Source: Allium sativum (taxonomy: Eukaryota > Streptophyta > Magnoliopsida > Asparagales > Amaryllidaceae). From it: 64,000 bases of DNA. The stretch's first letter is position 1; every line of letters starts with the position of its first letter. Below the pieces are notes generated by a model, which had not been told where the DNA came from, did not search any database, and saw only the letters and a program-made list of their open reading frames with translations. Positions 23,493 through 34,925 of this stretch are shown piece by piece. The stretch covers positions 319,649,456 to 319,713,455 of the forward strand of contig CM060922.1 in NCBI GenBank assembly GCA_030737875.1. The letters run 5' to 3'. The position numbers and the translations under genes are program-made.

Positions 23493-23565
23493 TTAAATTT
23501 ACCACTTGTGGCCGCTGGATTTTTTGGGCGGTTCCGAGCAGACTTCTACCACAAATGTAATCTAA
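23493..23565 (-). other. Two-tier stem-loop unit D2
   Basis: The same layout as D1, about 125 bases further. Outer arms TTAAATT (23493-23499) and AATCTAA (23559-23565) pair with one wobble-type position. The inner arms at 23501-23511 and 23549-23557 pair over nine positions, also with one wobble. The loop is more diverged than in D1. Confidence 0.6.
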
Positions 23566-23619
23566 CATCGTGTCTAAATGCGGTTATAGTTTCTAATTAC
23601 TGTAAATCTAGGCATTTCC

Positions 23620-23810
23620 ATTACTAACAAATTTTCATGTTTATTATGCCCCAAATTCCTATTCGTTCTATGATACAAATTATTCCCAAATTAAGAATTA
23701 GATCTATATATAGATTATGCCCCCAAATCCCAAGTTTTGGTTCTAAGTACAAATTATGCCCAAAATTCCCAATCATGTTTACAATATGAATTATGCCCCA
23801 AATTAATCAT
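23620..23810. repeat. Degenerate TTATGCCC repeats
   Basis: The words AAATTATGCCC and CCCAAATTCC recur four to five times at 35-60 base spacing. The repeat is weak and non-coding, within the D LTR. Confidence 0.45.
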
Positions 23811-24337
23811 TCTCAAAGTCTTGTGTTCGCGTATTTCGGCGATAGGCCTAGGCTCGAAGGTAGCCTGACTATAAAACAAAAAGGGAAAGACGAAGAGAAG
23901 AGAACAAAAATAGGAATAGTAAATAAAATAGGCATATGATGACAAAATTAGGCAAACTATCATAATAGGCATAAGGTGGCATGAAAAGGCAAACTAATAG
24001 AATAAGGATGTCATGAATAGGCATATAGGCATAAATCAATAGATCAAGTGTACAAGTAATGGAAGATCTAATATGATTCAGGTTACTAATAGGCATAGGC
24101 TTAGGTCAAAACTTATAAACATGTCAAGATTACATTTTAGGCGTTTATATCTAAAAGCAACATAAACTCACTGTGATTGGATCTAAAGAACAGATAATTT
24201 GATTGCAGTTGTTGAATCATAGATCTCTGAGTACGTATAATTTGTTGTTTAAGAAGAATATGCTAGATCAGACTGAGTTTGGGCAGCACCTCATTGCTGC
24301 CATTGATTTAAATGAATAAAACAATGGGATTAAGGTC

Positions 24338-24347
24338 CTATTTATAG
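24338..24347 (-). promoter_or_regulatory. TATA box of LTR D
   Basis: CTATAAATAG on the minus strand, followed by GACC. It lies about 370 bases from the LTR start, with a GTCGAC cluster 75-120 bases upstream. Element C has the same arrangement. Confidence 0.6.
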
Positions 24348-24421
24348 CCTAGGATCAACAAATTTGGTCAGAAAACAAGTCCACATACACAGAGCTGAAT
24401 CTGGCTTGGATCTGGGGGGGT

Positions 24422-24457
24422 GTCGACCCATGGGTCGACAACCTTTGCTGGGTCGAC
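24422..24457. repeat. GTCGAC cluster in LTR D
   Basis: Three GTCGAC palindromes at 24422, 24434 and 24452, each within GGGTCGACCC-like context. Compare six copies at 60416-60488 in element C. Confidence 0.8.
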
Positions 24458-24714
24458 CCCCAATGGGTCTGATTCCCGCGTCCGTTACTGCCTTCGAATT
24501 TCGAACTAATTTGAATTCTGGATTTTATTTTATTTATATATAAGTGGCTTATATGTTTATAAACTTCAAACCTTAATATCTTCTTCATACGATGTTCGTT
24601 TTACGCAAAATCAGAGTCTATCTTAAGCAGAATTCTTAGACGAACGCAATAGAGTATTATTTAAGTATTCCTTAGTTTATCATTTTAATGTGTTATAAAA
24701 TTATGGGGTGTACA

Positions 24715-26448
24715 ATGATTGTAAATTTTATTCAAAGTTCTCAATAAAGTTTTTATTTCTATATTATATTTTGTTCCACTGCGATGTGAGACTCTGATGT
24801 TGTTGTGTTCTTCTTCTTCTATTCTAATATTTCTTTCTTTCTTATCTCACCCTCTATTTACTTTCATTAACTATTTGGTATTTTCGATATTTGAGTTCTG
24901 GCAAGTAATATGGGTTTATGTATTATTGTTGGAATTCGGCGTCGAATCCCAAAGGTCGTTATAAGGCTGAACTTACATTTGCCAAATCATTTCTTTGAAT
25001 GCCACATCGTCGATACCGTCAATCACTAATTGACTTCGCCAAAAATATATTACGGGTATAAAGCAAGAGAAACGAATTCCTCTACCACCAACATAAATAC
25101 GATTGAAGAGATCAATGTACGTGATCAGTTAAGCATACTTTGTCAGAGATTCATCCATGCAAATTGTCCTGAGACTGGACAAACCAAAGGCGCTATCCTG
25201 TAAATCCATCTTAAGCAATTTCTACCTAGGATTAACATAATAGCACTTGCATAACACAGCCTTCAATGGTCTTCCTGTCTCGAAACGTATATATCGAATC
25301 GAAGTGGAATTTAGATCCAGGTCTCTTCGAAAATGAAAACGAAAAGGGCTAGATTTGATAGTCGGTTATTTAACTGTCAAATATAAAAAAATAAATAGAT
25401 TTATTTCCATTGGATATGCTAAGCTTCATTCAAATGAATTAAATTGTTTACAATTCAAACGCCAACTTGTTTATGCATTTATTCGAAAACATAAGTATTC
25501 ATAACTTAGAAAAGTCTTATTATCGATCTAACGTGGTAATATCACTCTTGAGTATACGTTTCATAGTTGGAAAGGGTATTCAAATCTAACACTCATTTCG
25601 AACACAAACTACTATCTATCGGATAAAAGTGAAATCGTTCGAGTTGGGGTATTTTAATTACCTCTTAGACCTTGAGTTGAAATCATTCTTATCGTCAAGA
25701 TTCGTGTAAGTTCAATATCCGAAATATTCGACAAAACCAGGAATTGGCAAATCCATTTTATTCCCACAGCTTAAATTACTTTAAACAATGTTGTTATTTT
25801 GGAAACATTTATAAAGTTAACTGAGTTAACTCAATATTAAATCGGGGAATTTAATCCAAATAATTAGCTTGATTTTCTATTTCTTTTATAACTAAATTAT
25901 CTTCTTTACTTACTTAATTAAGAGGTTAATTAAGTTTAAAACGTCCTTCTTAGATAATTTATCCAAATTTAAACTGCTATTTAACTATACATTATCTCCC
26001 CAAATCAGTTAATTAAAACTAATTAACTTCTCACAATTTAATTAAGAAGACGAATAGTTTAAAATTATTACGATTAATCTTCCCTTTTTAAATTAATAAA
26101 TAATATAATTAATTAAAATTAATCTATTAAATTGTTTCTTAAAAACAATTTTTATCCAGATATCAAAACTCAAGTTTATTTTTGATTTACTTTATAGAAG
26201 CTATAACTTAGTCGTTCCAACAGTATATAACAGTTCTTATAATAGACGACATTTAAGTTGTTAACCCAATTTTCACAAACAACCATAATAATATAATTCA
26301 ATACTATCAACTGATAATATAATAACTCAACAACATATATTAACTGATAAAATATGTCAAACTAATATAATAGCGGAATAGTGTTTATTTATGCTAATAG
26401 GTGTTCAAATAATTCAGTCAATCAAATATATAGTGGAACGGTGTTTTA
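24715..26448. mobile_element. LTR fragments, no gene
   Basis: Two pieces are recognisable. 24722-24900 resembles the plus-strand end of B's LTR (57190-57350), with the words TTCCACTG, TTCTTCTATTCTAA and TTTCTTTCTT. From about 24940 onward the sequence resembles the reverse complement of B's LTR near 56400-54900, for example GTCGGTTATTTAACT near 25365 against GTTAAATAACCGAC near 55988. The rest is AT-rich. The second piece may belong to the 3' LTR of element E, split by element H. Confidence 0.4.
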
Positions 26449-27988
26449 AAAATGCTTTCCCAGTTTGAGGATTTCTCAGTCCATCAAATACCTCGCGGGG
26501 AGAATACCCAAGCGGGATCACTAACTAAATTAGCTAGGTCTCGGGAGGGTCCCCGAAACTCGAGTGATTCCCGTGGGTTATCAATAAAAGCCTAGTGCCG
26601 GGCATGAAAAATCGGAAATAGAGAAAGAGCTATTAGTCTTAACGAGATCCCAATCCTTGAGAGGGGGAGATGAGAGAGACAGAGAGGGAAACTCCAACGG
26701 GGATCCTCCCTTAACTGAAACGAATTGCCATCGTGAGAATACATGGATGACTTCTATAATGGATTATCTCCTAAACGAGACTTTGCCCCTTAATAAGAAA
26801 AATGCGAGAAGGATAAAACTCCGGGCTCCCACATTTGTGATTGCGGATAACATACTCTATAAAAAAGGACATTAGCTTCCTTACCTAAAGTGTTTAACTT
26901 CCGAAGACGGGCTCAACCTCCTAAAGGAAGCTCATGTAGGATGGTGTGGAGACCACTCCAGTGGAATTAAGCTATCCAAATGGGTCATGCGACAGGGATA
27001 TTATTGGTCGTGGATGGTCAATCAAGCAGTAGAATATGTCAAAAGATGTGATATGTGTCAAAGGTACTCCAAGGTTCCCCAGCTTCCGCCTAGGGAACTA
27101 ACCACTATATCAAGCCCCTGGCCATTCGACGTATGGGGAATAGATTTGATTGGACCCTTGCCAATCTCCAAAGGGGGAGCAAAGTACGTTGTAATAGCCG
27201 TCGACTACTTCATCTAGTGGGTAGATGCAGAACCCCTTCCGATAATCACATCCAAAAAGGTGTTAAGGTTTGTAATAAAGAATATCGTAACCCGCTTTGG
27301 AATCCATTACAAAATTATCTCAGATAACAGAACACAATTCGAAAGCAAGGAGTTCACTCGATTTTGTAAGAAAAATGGAGTCATCAAAAGTTTCTCCTCG
27401 GTAGCCCATCCGAAGGCCAACGGAGTGGTAGAAGCTGCCAACAAAACCACAAAGACGATTCTTAAAAAACTTTTAAACCAGGCTAAAGGGAATTGGGCCA
27501 AAGAGTTACCTTTAGTGCTTTGGGCGTATAGAAACTCTGTTAAAACAGCCACAGGGCAAACCCTTTTTTCCCTGACATATGGATGTGAAGCTATGCTTCC
27601 GGTCGAGATTGAGATATCATCACATAGAAGGATAGCATATGCGTTCAATCCTAACCAAGAATTAAGAAAATAATCCTTAGATTTAATACAAGGATTAAGA
27701 GATGAGGCAGCAATTAGAACAACCGAATACCAAAGAATGATTATGAAATACTACACTCAAAGGTTAGGACCAGAACCTTCACAAAAGGAGAGTTAGTTTT
27801 ACGAAGGGTGATGGCAAACACAAAGAACCCAGCGGATGGCCCTCTCGTCCCAAATTGGGAAGGACCTTTGGTCATCCATCAAGAAGTTATACCCGAAACA
27901 TATCGACTGAGCAAGCCTAATGGGGACCTTGTTCCATGAACATGGAACTCGGAACATTTAAGACCGTATTTCCTAACGGTGGAGAAAT
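26449..27988 (+). pseudogene. pol: RNase H end and integrase of element H
   Basis: Starts with the RNase H tail FSVHQIPRGENTQAGSL near 26470. A linker and WMTSIMDYLLNETLPLNKK follow. The integrase zinc region keeps its ligands (AHVGWCGDHSSG; RCDMCQRYS). The catalytic triad is present: VWGIDLIGPLP, KIISDNRTQF (DNG changed to DNR) and KANGVVEAANK. The C-terminal part has PNWEGPLVIHQEVIPETYRLS to the end near 27988. In-frame stops at 26873, 27215 and 27671 and a frameshift near 27780 inactivate it, though the residues are well kept. It resembles Tat-type integrase. Confidence 0.8.
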
Positions 27989-28118
27989 AAGAGAAAAGGT
28001 TTTTTTCCAAAGATGGTCACGTAACTAAGGGTATGGAAACCCTTCCTATGGCTTAAGAGAAGACCCAAAAGGGGTCGAGTTGAGAAAAGGGATCAAATCC
28101 CTCGTCATCAAGACGAGG

Positions 28119-28140
28119 CATCCCCCAGAGGGGGATGGTG
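28119..28140 (+). other. Element H polypurine tract inside a hairpin
   Basis: CATCCCCC (28119-28126) and GGGGGATG (28130-28137) pair perfectly around AGA. The AGAGGGGGATGG strand is the polypurine tract directly before the LTR start near 28141. Confidence 0.6.
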
Positions 28141-28730
28141 TGTTAGTCTTTCTCCTTGCCCAAATCAGAGGGAGATAGGTTAAAGCATCAAAAGCGTAAG
28201 CCGCCGTTTCACATCAGCAATGGTCATGGTGGTGCGTCTAACTTAGCATACCCTGCCTATGCTAGAACTAAGCACGTCCTACCTCAGCTTGCAGAAGAGC
28301 ACGTCCTACCTCTGCATAAGTTCTGTTTTACCCGTAGACAGGAGCGCTAACCCCTATCACAACCTACAATGGTTTGGATAGGGCCCCCCCGGAGGGTGTG
28401 TGTGTAAGACTTTATCAGTACCTACGATGGTCCGTATAGAGCATCAAAAGAGTAAACCTTAGTTTTGTGCCTATGATGGCCCTGTCTAAGTTTCTAAGAT
28501 CTTATCACTACCTATGATGGTCAGGTTAAGGCGCCTCCTGGAGGGAGGATGGGTAAGTCCTTGGGCCCTGCTTGTGGATAAGCTAGCCAAGCGCACCGAA
28601 CGCATAGGCCCAGAGAGTGGGAAAAAAAGCACGTACATCCTCTGTTTTGACACAGAAAGCCAAGAGAGTGGCTCAAGAAGCACATACAATCTCTGCTTCA
28701 CAAATCAAATCCGAAGAGGATGCCAACAAA

Positions 28731-29488
28731 ATTAATACCGAAAGGGGTTCCCAGTCTTCAATCTTCAAAATACCCGAATCTGGGTGGATTCGGCCCTTCA
28801 TTAATACCGGAAGGGGTTCCCGGTCTTCAATCTTTAAAATACCCGAATCTGGGTGGATTCGGCTCTTCATTAATACCGGAAGGGGTTCCTAGTCTTCAAT
28901 CTTCAAAGTATCCGAATTTGGGTGGATTCAGCTCTTCATTAATACCGAAAGGGGTTCCTGGTCTTCAATCTGCAAAATACCTGAATCTGGGTGGATTCGG
29001 CTCTTCATTAATACGGGAAGGGGTTCCCGGTCTTCAATCTTTAAATACCCGAATCTGGGTGGATTCGACTCTTCATTAATGCCGGAAGGGGTTCCCAATC
29101 TTCAATCTTCAAAATACCCGAATCTGGGTGGATTCGGCTCTTCATTAATACCGAAGGGGTTCTCGGTCTTCAATCTTCAAAATACCCAAATTTGGGTGGA
29201 TTCGACTCTTCATTAATACCGAAAGGGGTTCCAGGTCTTCAATCTTCAAACTACCTGAATCTGGGTGGATTCGGTTCTTCATTAATACCAGAATGGGTTC
29301 CCGATCTTCAACCTAACAAATACCCGAATCTGGGCAGATTCGGATCTTCATTAACACCAGAAGGGGGCTCCCGGTCTTCAATCTTCGAAATACCTGAATC
29401 TTGGTGATTCGTTCCTTCACAAATGCCGGAAGGAATTTCCAATCTGCCATTTATATCAATGCCCGATTCTGGGTCGGTTCTTTTCTCC
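28731..29488. repeat. 69-bp tandem array, about 11 units, in LTR of H
   Basis: Units of 67-71 bp, each with GGAAGGGGTTCCCGGTCTTC, a CAATCTTCAAAATACC link and an inverted repeat CCGAATC-TGGGTG-GATTCGG. The first units are very regular and the last two decay. Because 69 is 3 x 23 the array stays open in several frames and gives repeated LIPEGVPGLQS-type peptides on both strands. These are by-products, not proteins. It lies upstream of the TATA box, hence in U3. Confidence 0.85.
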
Positions 29489-30440
29489 ACCAACGCCGAA
29501 GGAGGATTTCTTTATCAAGACCCATGACGTAATCCAACATCAAGAAACAACTAACAGATGGATAGAAAAGAGTTTTGAAAAAGAAGCTTGACTTGGAAAG
29601 TTGAGGACACCCCTTCAATGGGGAGGAAAATGTTACTACCAAAAATTACTCTTAGCATAAGCCGACGATGAAGGGGTATCGGATAAATATAAGCATAGAG
29701 AGAATAATTCTAGGATGACATAAACCGACACCCCTTAGAAAGATAGGAACTCGAAACCTACAGATTGCCGGTGAAGCTCATCCAACACGATCCACCCGAA
29801 GGGGAGTTCTATAACGAAAGGTAACCTAAGCTAGGAACCAAGAAAAAAGGAGGGCACGGGCTTTGCATATCGAAACCCAGAAGGACTATCAGAATTACCC
29901 CGTTCAACGCCGACATGCAAAAAGGAGAAGGGTATCAAGCCAACTTGTAAGGATTGTCTAGAGTCGGCTTCTGAAATATCGACTGCTTAGATGACGAAGG
30001 GCCGCATTCATAAGTAACAGAGATATCACCGAAAGCCACTTTCCGGAGAACAAGAATACCAAAAACCTCAACCGAAAGGCTACCCGAGACCCAAGCGGAG
30101 ATACAGGCTACCGATACTAATTTATTTAGTATAGAAACCAACTATGGTTTCGCGTCGGCAGTTATCTACATACATCATGAGGGCAGGCTCCTATAAGTAT
30201 TCACGATAAAGCCAGAAGCCTACATCCGAAAACTTGTGTCTAAGTGCCTACACTCAGGGAGCTGTGGCCAAGGGTTCAAATACCATCTCAAAGAAGCCGC
30301 AAATGACCGAAACCTCACTCCGAAGACCATAATTAGCTCTCCAGAGATGACAGGAAGCCAAACATCTGAAACCAAGAAAGAAGCTGCCGGAAAAAGCCTC
30401 TGCAGGCCCAATAGCCCAGCAGCGAAAGCATCCCAAAGTC

Positions 30441-30465
30441 TATATAAATAGGACCTTAGAGGTCC
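30441..30465 (+). promoter_or_regulatory. TATA box and adjacent hairpin, LTR of H
   Basis: TATATAAATA at 30441-30450 is directly followed by GGACCT, TAG, AGGTCC (30451-30465), a perfect 6-bp hairpin. It is likely the core promoter of this LTR. Confidence 0.6.
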
Positions 30466-31167
30466 CAAAAAGGAGGACGAATTTTTCATTCCTCAAGATT
30501 ATCCTTTCTTCTCAGAAAAAGAATAAATCCTAATTCCCCAAAGCAGATTAAGGATTTTCTTCAACTTTTGTAACACATCTATAAGTTATGAATGGAGAAT
30601 TCAAAGGCTTGAGTACCTTGCAATTTGATAATCTTTTTGTGCTGTTATGGTGAAATAGGTATTTAACACTAACCCTTAACGTGAAGAAGTTGATCGTAAC
30701 GCCTTCGAAGAAGAAGGAGGACTTCGCAGAAATCCAAAGTCCTCCTCCTTCCATCCTGAGGGATTTTGCACATCGATTAACACCTTCATAATGAGCCTAA
30801 CTCTCCTTGATCTTGAGAAAGAAGTTATCCTCTGTCTTATCACTTGGTCCTTGGAGCATCTTCGGCCCTTTAGGCCAATTCTATGCAAAACGACCGTCTG
30901 AGTCAATAAACATCGCGGTGGTTTCTTCCCTTAGTATGAGGAAGCGTTGGCCTATTTTCCTATTATCATAATATGTGTTATTGTGTTTGCGACTCAGGAA
31001 GTTATTAATCCAATGAGATCTTAGTCATGCCCGGCTGAGTGAACCCCCTCCGGACTATTTCGTATCTCTACGGTATTGTCAGTGGAGTATCCATCCCCTG
31101 AAGATAGGATATCTAATCTCCTAGGTCGATATCCCGATGCCTAAAGAGGGATGGATCTAACCCAACA

Positions 31168-31733
31168 ATACTGATTTCTTGACATCCTCCAGCAGCCCTT
31201 GGTCATCATACATCAAATTACTTGAACATATGCCCCCACACCACCTATCTCTGGCATTGACGAAAAATATTGTTAACAATAGCCATGTGCAATTTTGTTG
31301 TAGCTGTTTAGTGATTGAAAGATGAGATGTGCAAGGCTTTTCATACTAATACCTTCCTACGGCTATGTGCTACAAATGAACTTTAATTTTAGTGTACAGC
31401 CTATGTTTTAAGTATTATAAACAAAAGCTTGGTTGCTAAGTAATCCAATCTATCAACTTGATGTGTACTTCTTAGATTAGGTTGCAAAATCCTTAGTACA
31501 CAGCCTATGTAAATGTTTTAATCAAGTACAAAAGTGTTAAATGCAATATTTCTTCCATACGAAGTAATATACATCTTTACTTAAGTTATTTATATTTGGT
31601 TTTACTTAAGTCGTCTTTATTTTATAAGTTATAAATAAATACAAAACAAATAAAAATTATTGTATAAAAGGTTTAAACACATACATTCATATATTTGCCT
31701 AAGATTATAACAATATATATATACATACACACC

Positions 31734-31770
<37 letters not shown>

Positions 31771-31978
31771 CATGGATTTATAAAAAAAATGATCATTTCA
31801 AGGATTTCCCATAGTTACAACAAATACAAAATTAATTTACATTGGTTAAATTATTTTAAACCTTTTAAATATATATTCTTCAAATCTTCCTTAATTTATT
31901 ATTTACAATTTAAATCAGTTGCTGAAATAATCCAAAACAAATGGTATTACAAGCTCAGTCAAAAACCGGGACATTACA
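31168..31978 (-). repeat. Element E 3' LTR, head part
   Basis: On the minus strand the LTR starts TGTAATGTCCCGG at 31978, right after a polypurine tract. It runs left to the edge of element H at 31167. It is AT-rich and has an (AT)n microsatellite at 31737-31768. No gene. Confidence 0.55.
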
Positions 31979-32990
31979 GTCTACCCCCCTTAAAAGAATT
32001 TCATCCCCGAAATTAAAAAGTAACAAAGAGATACTAGTTATATTCAAAGTTATAGACTTATCCATACACCTACGTCAACAATGATAGTAAACAAGGCATC
32101 CAAAGCGCATAGTTTATCTGCCAAAACATTTTGCAGTAATCAAAACATATAATACATACATCAACATCAACAATTTGTTGTCTATCACAGTCAATTTTAT
32201 AACTAGAAATATCTGTAACCTACAGTTTAAAAACATTTCTATTTTTTATTTATTCACTTCTATTCTTTAACACTCATTAGTTCCTGACTTTAAATTGGTA
32301 AGAAAACAATCCTCTAAGTATTAACCCCAAAGTCCGAAATCAACATCACATGAATACTAATAAAATCGTTTAACTCAACCAATCTCTAGATAGGTTCCAA
32401 TTTCTTAACTCCAGTTAAAATTTCAGATTCCAAAATCTAATTTTTGATTTTAATTCCAAATCAGAATGAAATTATGTATCTTTATTCCATAAATTCAAAA
32501 CCTACGAATTCTCCCAAAATATTTTTTTTACTCAACAAATTTTCTAGCTTTCCTTATTTGTATATTCCTTTCTTATACAAATTCAATTTGGTCTAATATA
32601 TGACCACTATAATCTTATTTGATTATAATAACAACAGTCGACACATCCATTATATAATAATAATTTTGGAAAATTAGTCTTTTATAATAAAATATAATTC
32701 TAGGTAAAATTATTTCATTTACCTAGCTTTTAAAACAACACTGTGTCAAATTACTCTGTTCAAGAGTTTAGAAACACCTATCGATACAACTGTTCCTTTC
32801 TCTATCGACCAGAATTCATAAACCACTCGATAAACCAATCAACACCATATAAAACAGTTTTTATATCAATTAAAAAATACGCACTCATATATATACACTA
32901 AAACTCAATCTAGGGTATTACTAATCCTATCTCTATTGATTCATGCCATAGCGCCAAGGTTATTACTCAACCTTCAGCGCTGATACCAAG
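31979..32990 (-). mobile_element. Element E interior: ~1 kb, non-coding
   Basis: Minus-strand interior of a non-autonomous element. The polypurine leader is at 31981-32013 (minus strand: GGGGATGAAATTC, TTTTAAGGGGGG). The primer site is at 32976-32988 (minus strand TGGTATCAGCGCT). Near the primer site it aligns with B's interior (57410-57600), including GAGATAGG and TAGTAATACCCTAG. No reading frame of note. The same size and layout are seen in elements A and B. Confidence 0.65.
32905..32939 (-). other. Leader stem-loop of element E
   Basis: Outer arms TCAAT (32905-32909) and ATTGA (32935-32939), with an inner AGGAT/ACCCT-type stem carrying one mismatch. It is the counterpart of 57459-57495 in B and 46311-46347 in A. 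Confidence 0.55.
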
Positions 32991-33164
32991 CGTAACGACC
33001 CACAAATCCATACTTGTTTGAGCTGACTGAATACAACTCACGTCCATCCCAAATTGCACGAAAATACGAATCATTAATAGAAAGAAGTTAGAGGATGAGA
33101 AATAGAAAATTAGAATAGAAGAAATACATAGAAGATAGAACTGAACAACAATACAAAAGTGGAA
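32991..33164 (-). repeat. Element E 5' LTR, end part only
   Basis: Begins CGTAACGACCC after the primer site (TG mutated to CG) and aligns closely with 22158-22320 for about 130 bases. It stops near 33164, where unrelated sequence of the gene-fragment block begins. The rest of the LTR is missing. Confidence 0.6.
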
Positions 33165-34925
33165 ATTAGTGGCAAGGGCTTACTTGTTCGTCGCTATTAT
33201 TTTGTAGGACACGGGTTTGAAATAATTTTTTTCTAGGACAAAAAATCTAAGTGCTTTGCTTCATCTTCTAAAACAATCAATTTCTGAAATCAGGTTCTTG
33301 TGGCGATTACATGAAAATTAAGCCGTAGTTTTTTGTGTAATGAAAGCGATCGTTTAATTTTTGGCAAAAAATTAAGCGTTATTATATTCAGAAATCAAAT
33401 TCGACTTTAATTGTGGAAATCGTGAAGCGATCTTGTTTGTCCGGATAAGCTAATCGATTTTCTCTGTTGGAGTTCTATAACTGATGTTAATTTACTTATT
33501 TTATTACAAAATACAATTTCTAAATCGTTTTTTAAAAAGACAATTGTAGCAGATGGAAATGGTTAATATATTCACAAAACAGTTATACTGTTTTATCATG
33601 AAATTAATTTTAGATTGATTATGTATCAATATCTTATTCCAAATACATGGAAATGAACGTTTGAATATCATTGAACTAGATGTCGTACAATGCACTTGGA
33701 AACATTACGAATCACTATACTTAACCACAGGATGTAATCTGAAATGTTAAAAATTAACTATGAAATTTATTTGAGGATTGTCTTTCTTTAACTGATTTAA
33801 TCTTTTATACAAATTGTATTTAAAAATACAAAAGATAAATGGTTATGTGGTCTTCAATGGCAAATAACAGGAGTGAAAAAGATAACTGATAAGTATTAAA
33901 AAAATTGTTGTATAATTTTGTATTTTATTCAATTTCATAACTGGACTGAAAAAGATAACTGGTTATATCTTTATGTGTTGTCTTATGAAAAGGTTAAAAT
34001 TGTATAGTTATTTACTTGTTTAAGTTTTAAATTGAAGATCTGATAAATCTGTAATGGTTGTATGGTTTAAATTGAAGCTAAATAATCATTTATGTTGTTT
34101 TCTGTAAAATGATTATTGGATTATTTTGTTTTTTCGACAACAAAGGTTTGAAAAGATAATTGTATTTATATTTTCTCGTAAAGGCAATTTTATAAGTTTG
34201 TTGTATGTACTAAATGTAATAGGTAGTTGTTGTCTGAGTATGTATGTTCTATAAGGTAAATTTGTTTCATTATAGTAGAAATTAATTGCATGATTATTTT
34301 GTTGTTAAATTATTATATTATGTGGTATCATGATCAAAAAGATAAAACATTTTATCTTTATTAATAATTTTTAGCTAATACATTAGTGAAATAATTATTG
34401 ATATGATTACAAATCTAATATGAATTAACCATACACAATAACAAAATCCAGCAATTAATCATATTCATCAACATAATCATAATAGATTAGCAGTTATACA
34501 AATAGTATACAATATATTTAAAAAAGATAAAATAGTTTATCTTTTTAGTTTATGTTTTGCTAATAGCAGTAGTGAAATAATTATGGATATATTACAAATC
34601 TAATATGAATAAATCATACAAACTAACAAAATCCATCAATTAATCATATTTAGCAACATTATCATAACCGATATATAAATATTATACAATATATTTGAAA
34701 AAGATATATGGTTTTACATTTTTAGCAAAACACAGTTTAATAATTATTTTTGCTGTTACATACTATTTTTTCGTCATTTTAGTGAGAAGAACAAATTATG
34801 TAACAGAAAAAAAATATTTGTACATGTTGTTGACTTTGTACATGCTCTTATTATCAAGAATACAAATTTACCACACTCATTACTTTCACTTTGTACTTGA
34901 TATTTTTTTTATAGAAGCATTTCTT
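33165..34925. other. AT-rich left part of the gene-fragment block
   Basis: No gene seen. It holds a diverged tandem repeat with ~185-base period (34151, 34336, 34521, 34698), each unit marked by AAAAAGATA. Two units carry perfect or near-perfect hairpins (34336-34360, 34521-34546). The reading frame at 34695-34988 is Phe/Tyr-rich, AT-driven and probably not coding. I found no Helitron ends, terminal inverted repeats or flanking duplication. Confidence 0.5.
34336..34720. repeat. ~185-bp direct repeats
   Basis: 34386-34490 and 34571-34670 align over about 100 bases with the words GTGAAATAATTAT, TTACAAATCTAATATGAAT and CAATTAATCATATT. Each is preceded by an AAAAAGATAAA hairpin. Further AAAAAGATAA words at 33876, 33949 and 34151 suggest older units. 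Confidence 0.7.

Larger units (their letters stand above)
22158..24714 (-). repeat. Element D: probable minus-strand LTR related to C
   Basis: On the minus strand this reads from TGTACACCCCATAATTTTAT at 24714 to GGGTCGTTAA at 22158, about 2.56 kb. Landmarks match element C's LTR in order: an ATTGCGTTCGTCT head, a GTCGAC cluster, a TATA box, two stem-loop units with TACCCGGA, and a TGACTGACCC stretch about 430 bases from the end. The last ~130 bases closely match E's LTR end at 32991-33120. I find no matching flanking duplication, so it may be a solo LTR or a fused fragment. Confidence 0.5.
26449..31167 (+). mobile_element. Element H: 3' half of a Tat-lineage retrotransposon
   Basis: Plus-strand fragment with the end of RNase H, integrase, polypurine tract and a 3-kb 3' LTR. 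Gag, protease, RT and the 5' LTR are missing; the left edge near 26449 opens inside RNase H. The LTR ends near 31167 with CCCAACA. It is a different family from T, with a much larger LTR and no antisense gene between integrase and LTR. Confidence 0.7.
28141..31167 (+). repeat. Element H 3' LTR
   Basis: About 3.03 kb from TGTTAGTCTTTC to ATCTAACCCAACA. It contains short repeats around ACCTAYGATGGT (28360-28530), a 69-bp tandem array (28731-29488), a TATA box at 30441 and the polyadenylation-like word AATAAA near 30523. No coding sequence. The only copy, so the ends rest on terminal motifs alone. Confidence 0.6.

Noticed and set aside
24715..24719. ATGAT as target duplication for LTR D
   Set aside because: The bases before 22158 do not match, so the pairing is unsupported.
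28731..29488. CRISPR-like array
   Set aside because: Units are contiguous near-identical 69-mers without unique spacers, in a plant LTR; it is a minisatellite.
28486..29493. Several overlapping frames with LIPEGVPGLQS-type repeats
   Set aside because: Products of the 69-bp array in an LTR, open on both strands; not coding.
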